A program made the position numbers and the translations under genes. The notes below the pieces were generated by a model that saw only the letters and a list, made by a program, of their open reading frames with translations, had not been told where the DNA came from and searched no databases. 64,000 bases of DNA from Flavobacteriales bacterium (lineage in GTDB: Bacteria; Bacteroidota; Bacteroidia; Flavobacteriales_F; PHOS-HE28), in contig JACJZF010000006.1 in assembly GCA_020635725.1 (NCBI GenBank), positions 62,001-126,000 on the forward strand, in the 5' to 3' direction. This document shows positions 50,901 to 59,400 of the stretch, piece after piece. How positions within the stretch are numbered: position 1 is the stretch's first letter; each line of letters opens with the position of its first letter.

Positions 50901-53253
50901 CCGATCGGCCTGGAGCTACGACCAGGATCCGAACCGGTCCGCGAGGCTCTGCGTCTCCTACGCGCTGCCTCCGCTGGATTGCGAAGGCACCCAGGGTGGC
51001 AATGCACAGCCCGGCACCCCCTGCGACGATGGCGATCCGGCGACCGGCGCGGATACCTGGAGCACCGAGTGCACATGCTTGGGGCTACCCCTCGATTGCG
51101 CTGGCGAACCGGGCGGACCTGCGATCATTGGCACACCGTGCGATGATGGAGACCCAGATACCGGCGATGATACATACGCCGCGGATTGCAGCTGCGTGGG
51201 CCTCCCGCTCGATTGCCAAGGCATACCGGGCGGAGCAGCAGGGGAGGGCACGCCGTGCGATGATGGCTTCGCACTCACTGTGAATGATGTGTTCGATGCC
51301 GCGTGCCAGTGCGCCGGTGTCCCCTCGGACCTGGATTGCGAAGGAGTGCTCCTCGGTGCCGCCTTGCCCGGAACGCCGTGCGATGATGGCGATCCGCAAA
51401 CCGTTGCCGACACATGGACGAATCAGTGCGCTTGCATCGGCTTGCCCTTGGATTGCACGGGTGTGCCGGGTGGCCCGAATGTCGAGGGCGCGTCTTGCGA
51501 CGACAACGACCCGCTGACCGGCAATGATCAGTGGAACGCGAACTGCACCTGCGTCGGTCAACTCATCGATTGCGAGGGTGTGCCGGGCGGCAACGCGCAC
51601 GCGGGAACGGCCTGCGACGATGGCGATCCGGCCACGGGCGGCGACGCTTGGACCACCGATTGCCAATGCGTTGGTGAACTCATCGACTGCGAAGGCGTCG
51701 CCGGTGGAGCGGCCCTGCCCGGCGCCGCGTGCGACGACGGCGATGTGCAGACGGGAGATGATACCTGGACCGCCGCCTGCCAGTGCGTGGGAGCGATGAT
51801 TGATTGCGAAGGCGTGATCGGTGGACCTGTTCTTCCCGGCACGCCCTGCGATGATGGCGACCCGGACACCGGCGCCGATGCCTGGACCGCCGATTGCGCC
51901 TGCCAGGGTGAACTCATCGATTGCCAAGGCCTCGCAGGTGGGCCTGCGCTCCCCGGCACCGCTTGTGATGACAATGACGCTTCCACGGGTGATGATTCGT
52001 GGACGACCAGCTGCACTTGCATCGGCCTGCCGCTGGATTGCGACGATGTGGCCGGTGGCCCGGCGTTGCCCGGTACGGCCTGCGACGATGGCGATGTCAC
52101 CACTGGCGAGGATACCTGGACCGCCGACTGCTCATGCGTGGGCCTGCTGATCGACTGCCTGGGGGTACCCGGTGGTGCCGCCTTGATCGGTTCCCCCTGC
52201 GACGATGGCGACTTCTTCACCGGTGATGACCGCTGGACATCGGATTGCGCCTGCGCTGGGCTCTTCTACGATTGCGCCGGAGTTCCCGGTGGCCCGGCCC
52301 AGCCTGGCTCACCATGCGATGATGGCGACCCGGTCTCTGTGGGCGATATGTGGAGCAATGGCTGCGACTGCATCGGGTTGTACCCCGATTGCCTGGGCGA
52401 GATCGGCGGGCAGAACCTCCCCGGAAGCCCTTGCGACGATGGTGATCCGGGAACAGCGGCCGACAGCTTCACCGTGGATTGTGAGTGCGTGGGCATTCTC
52501 ATCGACTGCGAAGGAACCGTGGGTGGCCCGGCACTGCCCGGCGTGGCATGCGATGACAACGACCCGGAGACGGGCAACGATGCCTGGACGAGCACCTGCG
52601 CCTGCGTGGGTGAGCCGCTCGATTGCTTGGGTGTGGCGGGTGGAACGGCGCTTCCCGGTGTGGCCTGCGACGATGGCAATAGCAACACCATCAACGACGC
52701 GTGGACGCTCTTCTGCACCTGCCTGGGCATCCCGCTCGATTGCGCTGGCGTTCCGAATGGCACGGCTTTCATCGATGACTGCGGTACCTGCGCCGGCGGC
52801 ACCACCGGCATTCAGCCCAACCCCGATGCCGACGGCGACCTGGTCGCCGATTGCATCGATAACTGCCCCGGTCTGAGCAACCCTGGTCAGGAGGATTTCG
52901 ACGGCGATGGCTGGGGGAATCTCTGCGACAACTGCCCCTGGATCGCGAATCCGGGCCAGGAGGATGCGGACAACGATGGCGTCGGCGATCCCTGCGACGA
53001 GGTGGGCATCGGCGAACTGAACGGCTTGCCTGCATTCCGCGTGCATCCGAATCCGACCACCGGCCTGCTGCGCTGTGAAGGTGTCACGCAGGCGCGCACG
53101 GTGCTCGTGACCAGCGTTGTCGGCGCGCTCGTGCAAGAGATGCCCTTCGCCGCGGTGATCGACCTCTCGGGCATCGCTCAGGGAACCTATGCGCTCGTGC
53201 TGCTCGATGCCGACCGCAAGCCGATCGCTCGCACGCGCATCGTTCGCTACTGA
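47968..53253 (+). CDS. Large T9SS surface protein: C25-like region, DNRLRE-like domain, Cys-rich repeats, TSP3 motifs
   Basis: The 1761-residue product starts at ATG 47968 (PCRKRSLRLLVALLLLAPMS, cleaved near SWAQ). It holds a fibronectin-III-like domain (about 40-130), then a gingipain/peptidase C25-like region (about 130-480; LVLLVDNT, VKAVLIVGHVPVPM, PGDGKFDQS, VELAVGRVD, ending MGDPTLRM) and another FN3 (about 485-570). The expected GHG and Cys of C25 read YGCGGG and FGSYFGDWD, so it is probably inactive. About 20 units of 39 residues follow (DCxGVxGGxALPGTxCDDGD, then a TGxDxWxxxCxCxG half), split by a DNRLRE-like beta domain (about 830-1000). Thrombospondin-3-like Ca motifs (DADGDLVADCIDNCPG, DFDGDGWGNLCDNCP) and a type A sorting domain (VHPNPTTG, IAQGTYALVLLD) end it. 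Paralogue of the next gene. Likely a surface adhesin or matrix protein. Confidence 0.88.
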   Translation: MPCRKRSLRLLVALLLLAPMSSWAQTLGQNRSVRMWATVQASPASITLNWLTHTNSTGYTVYRKLKGGTAWGSAIASLGATATQYTDNAVTVGANYEYKVIRTTSNLGTGYGYINTGIQVAMVESRGRLVLLVDNTFTTSLATQLTQLEQDLEGDGWRVVRFDVSRTAAVTSIKSLVNTAYNAAPNEVKAVLIVGHVPVPMSGALAPDGHGEHYGAWAADVYYGDVNGSWTDNSVNSTSASWARNFNIPGDGKFDQSIIPSAVELAVGRVDFYDLPAFSQSETQLLANYLNKLHQWKVKQITAQERAVVDDNFTGYSDAFSQNAWRGFGPLVHPDNVSAGDYFTALNSGSYLWSYGCGGGWWNNANGVGSTSQFASSSPQGIFTILFGSYFGDWDYPDNFLRAPLASGNTLTNFWAGYPNWFFHHMGLGETIGYAETLTQNNGNSHYEPANPQAGRVHIALMGDPTLRMHVVAPPTNVQATSLTGAATTVTWTASPESGLAGYHVYRYNASTQQWERRTTNAVSGTSYTDVTVGLTGTIRYMVRALKLQVSYSGSYYNLSQGAFGQVTLGQQVIDCLGVLGGGALPGTACNDGNGCTTGDTYNLACQCVGTPSGDSDGDGTCNALDGCPNDANKTAPGQCGCGNAEPGSACNDGNPATIGDVVNANCVCAGQLIDCLGVPNGTALPGTPCDDGNAATGNDRWTAQCTCVGQLIDCQGVPGGSAVPGAPCNDSNPMTIGDAWNPSCQCVGILVDCLGTPNGSAMPGTACDDGNASTGNDTWSTGCQCIGLPIDCFGVPGGSAEFDLCGVCGGANDCIDITTCFSLSGATNPDGEEAENGNIYNNTGALDLVFDSEANPWRGNQFIAMRWPSVNIPAGSTIIDSYIQFTSRGTSGSNPSALNVYLQSSGNAAALGWAPFDFSSRARTNGKAWSPPLWNVANQSGAAQRTPNLADLLQVVIDQPTWQSGNSVAAFVQGTGRRSAWSYDQDPNRSARLCVSYALPPLDCEGTQGGNAQPGTPCDDGDPATGADTWSTECTCLGLPLDCAGEPGGPAIIGTPCDDGDPDTGDDTYAADCSCVGLPLDCQGIPGGAAGEGTPCDDGFALTVNDVFDAACQCAGVPSDLDCEGVLLGAALPGTPCDDGDPQTVADTWTNQCACIGLPLDCTGVPGGPNVEGASCDDNDPLTGNDQWNANCTCVGQLIDCEGVPGGNAHAGTACDDGDPATGGDAWTTDCQCVGELIDCEGVAGGAALPGAACDDGDVQTGDDTWTAACQCVGAMIDCEGVIGGPVLPGTPCDDGDPDTGADAWTADCACQGELIDCQGLAGGPALPGTACDDNDASTGDDSWTTSCTCIGLPLDCDDVAGGPALPGTACDDGDVTTGEDTWTADCSCVGLLIDCLGVPGGAALIGSPCDDGDFFTGDDRWTSDCACAGLFYDCAGVPGGPAQPGSPCDDGDPVSVGDMWSNGCDCIGLYPDCLGEIGGQNLPGSPCDDGDPGTAADSFTVDCECVGILIDCEGTVGGPALPGVACDDNDPETGNDAWTSTCACVGEPLDCLGVAGGTALPGVACDDGNSNTINDAWTLFCTCLGIPLDCAGVPNGTAFIDDCGTCAGGTTGIQPNPDADGDLVADCIDNCPGLSNPGQEDFDGDGWGNLCDNCPWIANPGQEDADNDGVGDPCDEVGIGELNGLPAFRVHPNPTTGLLRCEGVTQARTVLVTSVVGALVQEMPFAAVIDLSGIAQGTYALVLLDADRKPIARTRIVRY
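49690..52728 (+). repeat. Array of about 20 coding repeats of about 117 bp
   Basis: The units encode about 39 residues with four conserved Cys (positions about 2, 16, 32 and 34) and an acidic loop CDDGDxxTGxD. Units are diverged from one another at DNA level. The array is interrupted at about 50.34-50.98 kb by the DNRLRE-like domain. Confidence 0.85.
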
Positions 53254-53435
53254 TTCACGCGCTTCTCACGGCGCCCTTCGTATCCGCGCGGGCCGGCCGT
53301 CTGTAACCTCTTCCTGTCCGGGGCGGTAAAAGGCCACGGTCCTGCAAAGTCCATCGGGGAACGCCGCGCTGCCTCGCGTCGCTCCTGGCCTCGGCCAACG
53401 ATGCGCTGCGCATGGCCCATCCAACACACCGGACC

Positions 53436-56400
53436 ATGCGTGGAGTTCTCCTGTCCTGCCTGTTCGTGCTATCAGCGCTCGTGGTGAGCGCGCAGACCAG
53501 TTCGCAGCGCGCCTCGGTGCAGCTTACGGCGGCCGTGCAGGCCTCACCGGCGCGCATCACCTTGTCGTGGACCTCGCTGCCGAGCACCACCAGCATCACC
53601 ATCTACCGCAAGCTCAAGTCGGCTACCTCGTGGGGCTCGGCCATCGCCACTCCCGCTGCCACCGACCTCAGCTATGCGGATAACAGTGTTTCTGCAGGGG
53701 TGTACTACGAGTACCGCGTGGTGCGCGTGGCGAATGGAACCACCGGTCAAGGCTATATCGCCACGGGTATTGAGGTGCAGCCTGTGGACTACCGCGGAAA
53801 GCTGATCCTGCTGGTGGACAACACCATCGCGGGCAGCCTTGCTTCAGAGCTCGTCACCTTGGAGCGCGATCTGCGTGCCGATGGATGGGCGGTGATCCGC
53901 AACGATGTGTCGCCCTCGGCATCGGTTACCAGCGTGCGCTCGACCGTCGCTTCCCTTTACAACGCGGACCCTTCCAACGTGAAGGCCGTCTATATCGTGG
54001 GGCACGTGCCCGTGCCCTATTCCGGCAACATCAACCCCGATGGCCATGGCGAGCATCTCGGGGCCTGGCCCTGCGACGGCTACTATGCCGAGGTCGATGG
54101 CAACTGGACCGATGCATCGGTGAACAGCACCGGCGCGCAACGTGCCGAGAACCGGAATACCCCCGGGGACGGCAAGTTCGATCAGAGCAACTTCCCCAGC
54201 ACGGTGGAGCTGCAGATCGGCCGTGTGGACCTCTCGAACATGCCCGCGTTCTCCTCCTCGGCCACGGAGCTCACGCGAGCCTATCTCAACAAGTCGCACG
54301 ATTTCAAGATCAAGGGCTGGGTGCCGCAGGTGCGCGGGCTCATGTTCGACAATCTGCAATGGGTGAGCAATCCGCTCGCTGCGAGCGGATGGCGCGCCAT
54401 GGCGCCCCTGGTAGGTCCGGCCAACATCACCAACGCCAACCAAAACGGCTTTCCCTTCTACACCCTCGTCGATGGGCAGAGCTACCTGTGGACCTACAGC
54501 AGCGGGGGAGGCCTTCAAGCCACCGATGGCGGCGTGCTCACCTACAACGGCGCGACCAACATCGGCACCACGCAGAATTTCGCGGCCACCGCCATGCGCG
54601 GGGTCTTCAACCTCTCCTTCGGCAGCTACTTCGGCGATTGGGACAACCGGAACAACTTCCTGCGCGCCCCTTTGGCGAGCGGACAGGCCCTGACCAATTG
54701 CTGGTCCGCCATTCCGGGTTGGTACTTCCACCACATGGGCATGGGCGACAACATCGGGTACAGCACGTGGCTCTCGATGAACAACAGCAGCACGTACACG
54801 CCGCTCACCGATGGATGGCAAGGCTCGATCGGGCGTTCGCATCTGGGGCTGATGGGCGATCCTTCATTGCGCATGAGCATGGTGGCTCCGCCCTCGAACC
54901 TCTCGGTGACCAACAGCAACGGCGTGGCATCCTTCGCATGGAGCGCTTCACCCGAAGCGGGCCTCGCCGGCTACCACATCTATGAGTTCGCGGCAACGGG
55001 CGCGATAACGCGGCTCACCGCGTCGCCGATCACCGGTACCACCTTCCTGAATCCGGCCATCCCCTTCGTCTCGGGCAAGGAGTACATGGTGCGCGCCGTG
55101 AAGCTCGAGGTGAGCAACAGCGGCAGCTATTACAACCTCTCCCTGGGGTCGATCGCCACCGCCTCAGGCGCTCCGGCGGTGGATTGCCTGGGCGTGTCCG
55201 GGGGAACCGCTATTCCGGGGACTCCCTGCAACGATGGCAATGCATGCACCACGAACGATACCTGGAATGCCAGCTGCGTCTGCACCGGGGTCGCTACCTC
55301 GGCGCCTGCCATCACCGGCATCACCTCGAACGGCCCGATCTGCGTGGGGCAGACCATCAACCTGGGCGTCACGGTCACCGGGGCGAATCCGCTCACCTAT
55401 GCCTGGTCCGGCCCGAACGGATTCACCTCCGCGAGCCAGAACCCCGCGATCACCGCGGCGCAGACTGCCGCCTCCGGCACCTATACCGTGACCGTGAGCA
55501 ACAGCTGCGGAAGCGCTCAGCAGACGGTAACGGTGACGGTGAACACCGCGCCGACGGCCACCATCGCCTACGTGGGGTCGCCTTTCTGCACCAGCGCGGG
55601 CACAGTGAGCGTTACGCGCACCGGAGCTTCCGGCGGGTCGTACAGCGTATCTCCTGCGGGTCTCACCATCAACACCTTCAACGGCAACGTCACGCCCTCC
55701 ACGAGCACGCCCGGAACCTATACCGTTACGTACACGGTCGCAGCCGCCGGTGGCTGCGGGTCCACGAGCACGACGGCCACGATCATCATCAATGCGAACT
55801 CCTCTGCTACCATCGCCTACAGCGGCGGTCCCTTCTGCGCCAGCGGCGGGGCAGTGAGTGTCACACGCAGCGGAAGCGCGGTTGGATCGTACAGCGCCAG
55901 TCCGGTTGGATTGAGCATCAATTCGGGCACAGGAACCATCACGCCATCGAGCAGCGCGCCCGGCACCTATACGGTGACCTATGCGATTCCCGCATCAAGT
56001 GGATGCGCTGCGTTCAGTACCACCGCGACGGTCACTATTCAAGCTTCCAGCACTTGGTACCAGGATACGGATGGTGATGGTGCTGGGAATCCTTCCGCAT
56101 CGATGCAATCCTGTACGCAGCCCAGTGGTTATGTGGCTAATGCGAACGATGCTTGCCCGAACGACCCGGACAAGACGAATCCAGGCGCCTGCGGATGCGG
56201 CACTCCCGAAGGAAGCTGCCAGGACTGCCTCGGCGTAGCGAACGGAACCGCTTTGCCTGCCACGAGCTGTAATGATGGCAACAGCGCCACCGGCAACGAC
56301 ACCTGGAACGCGAACTGCGAGTGCGTGGGTCAGCTGATTGATTGCATGGGCACGCCCGGCGGCAGCGCCTTGCCTGGCACCAGCTGCAATGACAACAACG

Positions 56401-59400
56401 CGAATACCATCAACGATGTGTGGAGCGCGAACTGTCAGTGCGCTGGAACGCCGGTTGTGTTCGACTGCCTCGGTGTAGCGAATGGGTCGGCGCTTCCCGG
56501 CACGGCTTGCAACGACAACAACGCGAACACCATCAACGATGTGTGGAGCGCGAACTGCACCTGCGCTGGAACGCCGGTTGTGTTCGACTGCCTCGGTGTA
56601 GCGAATGGAACGGCTCTGCCCGGCACGAGCTGCGATGACGGCAACAGCGCCACCGGCAACGATACCTGGAACGCGAACTGCCAGTGCGTGGGACAGCTGA
56701 TCGACTGCATGGGCACGCCCGGCGGCAGTGCTCTGCCTGGCACCTCCTGCAACGACAACAACGCGAACACCATCAACGATGTATGGAGCGCGAACTGCAC
56801 GTGCGCTGGAACGCCGGTTGTCTTCGACTGCCTTGGTGTAGCGAATGGAACGGCTCTGCCCGGCACGAGCTGCGATGACGGCAACAGCGCTACCGGCAAC
56901 GATACCTGGAACGCGAACTGCCAGTGCGTGGGTCAGCTGATCGACTGCATGGGCACGCCCGGCGGCAGCGCTTTGCCCGGCACGGCCTGCAACGACAACA
57001 ATGCGAGCACCATCAACGATGTGTGGAGCGCGAACTGTCAGTGCGCTGGAACGCCGGTTGTCTTCGACTGCCTCGGTGTGGCGAACGGAACGGCTCTGCC
57101 CGGCACGAGCTGCGATGACGGGAACAGCGCTACCGGCAACGATACCTGGAACGCGGACTGCCAATGCGTGGGTCAGCTGATCGACTGCATGGGCACGCCC
57201 GGCGGCAGCGCCTTGCCTGGCACCTCCTGCAACGACAACAACGCGAACACCATTAACGATGTGTGGAGCGCGAACTGCACGTGCGCTGGAACTCCGGTTG
57301 TGTTCGACTGCCTCGGTGTAGCGAACGGGACGGCTCTGCCCGGCACGAGCTGCAATGATGGCAACAGCGCCACCGGCAACGATACCTGGAACGCGAACTG
57401 CCAATGCGTGGGTCAGCTGATCGACTGCATGGGCACGCCCGGCGGCAGCGCTTTGCCCGGCACGGCTTGCAACGACAACAATGCGAACACCATCAATGAT
57501 GTGTGGAGCGCGAACTGCACGTGCGCTGGAACGCCGGTTGTCTTCGACTGCCTCGGTGTGGCGAGCGGAACGGCTCTGCCCGGCACGAGCTGCGATGACG
57601 GGAACAGCGCTACCGGCAACGATACCTGGAACGCGAACTGCCAATGCGTGGGTCAGCTGATCGACTGCATGGGCACGCCCGGTGGCAGTGCTCTGCCCGG
57701 CACGGCCTGCAACGACAACAATGCGAGCACCATCAACGATGTATGGAGCGCGAACTGCACGTGCGCTGGAACGCCGGTTGTCTTCGACTGCCTAGGTGTA
57801 GCGAATGGAACGGCGCTTCCCGGCACGGCCTGCAACGACAATAATCCCTCCACGGGCAACGATACCTGGAACGCGAACTGCCAGTGCGTGGGTCAGCTGA
57901 TCGACTGCATGGGCACGCCCGGTGGCAGCGCGCTTCCAGGCACCGCTTGCAACGACAACAATGCGAGCACCATCAACGATGTGTGGAGCGCGAACTGTCA
58001 GTGCGCTGGAACGCCGGTTGTGTTCGACTGCCTCGGCGTGGCCAACGGAATGGCGCTTCCCGGCACGAGCTGCGATGATGGCAACAGCGCCACCGGCAAC
58101 GATACCTGGAACTCGAACTGCCAGTGCGTGGGTCAGCTGATCGACTGCATGGGCACGCCCGGCGGCAGTGCTCTGCCTGGCACCTCCTGCAACGACAACA
58201 ACGCGAACACCATCAACGATGTATGGAGCGCGAACTGCACGTGCGCTGGAACGCCGGTTGTCTTCGACTGCCTTGGTGTAGCGAATGGAACGGCTCTGCC
58301 CGGCACGAGCTGCGATGACGGCAACAGCGCTACCGGCAACGATACCTGGAACGCGAACTGCCAGTGCGTGGGTCAGCTGATCGACTGCATGGGCACGCCC
58401 GGCGGCAGCGCTTTGCCCGGCACGGCCTGCAACGACAACAATGCGAGCACCATCAACGATGTGTGGAGCGCGAACTGTCAGTGCGCTGGAACGCCGGTTG
58501 TCTTCGACTGCCTCGGTGTGGCGAACGGAACGGCTCTGCCCGGCACGAGCTGCGATGACGGGAACAGCGCTACCGGCAACGATACCTGGAACGCGGACTG
58601 CCAATGCGTGGGTCAGCTGATCGACTGCATGGGCACGCCCGGCGGCAGCGCCTTGCCTGGCACCTCCTGCAACGACAACAACGCGAACACCATTAACGAT
58701 GTGTGGAGCGCGAACTGCACGTGCGCTGGAACTCCGGTTGTGTTCGACTGCCTCGGTGTAGCGAACGGGACGGCTCTGCCCGGCACGAGCTGCAATGATG
58801 GCAACAGCGCCACCGGCAACGATACCTGGAACGCGAACTGCCAATGCGTGGGTCAGCTGATCGACTGCATGGGCACGCCCGGCGGCAGCGCTTTGCCCGG
58901 CACGGCTTGCAACGACAACAATGCGAACACCATCAATGATGTGTGGAGCGCGAACTGCACGTGCGCTGGAACGCCGGTTGTCTTCGACTGCCTCGGTGTG
59001 GCGAGCGGAACGGCTCTGCCCGGCACGAGCTGCGATGACGGGAACAGCGCTACCGGCAACGATACCTGGAACGCGAACTGCCAATGCGTGGGTCAGCTGA
59101 TCGACTGCATGGGCACGCCCGGTGGCAGTGCTCTGCCCGGCACGGCCTGCAACGACAACAATGCGAGCACCATCAACGATGTATGGAGCGCGAACTGCAC
59201 GTGCGCTGGAACGCCGGTTGTCTTCGACTGCCTAGGTGTAGCGAATGGAACGGCGCTTCCCGGCACGGCCTGCAACGACAATAATCCCTCCACGGGCAAC
59301 GATACCTGGAACGCGAACTGCCAGTGCGTGGGTCAGCTGATCGACTGCATGGGCACGCCCGGTGGCAGCGCGCTTCCAGGCACCGCTTGCAACGACAACA

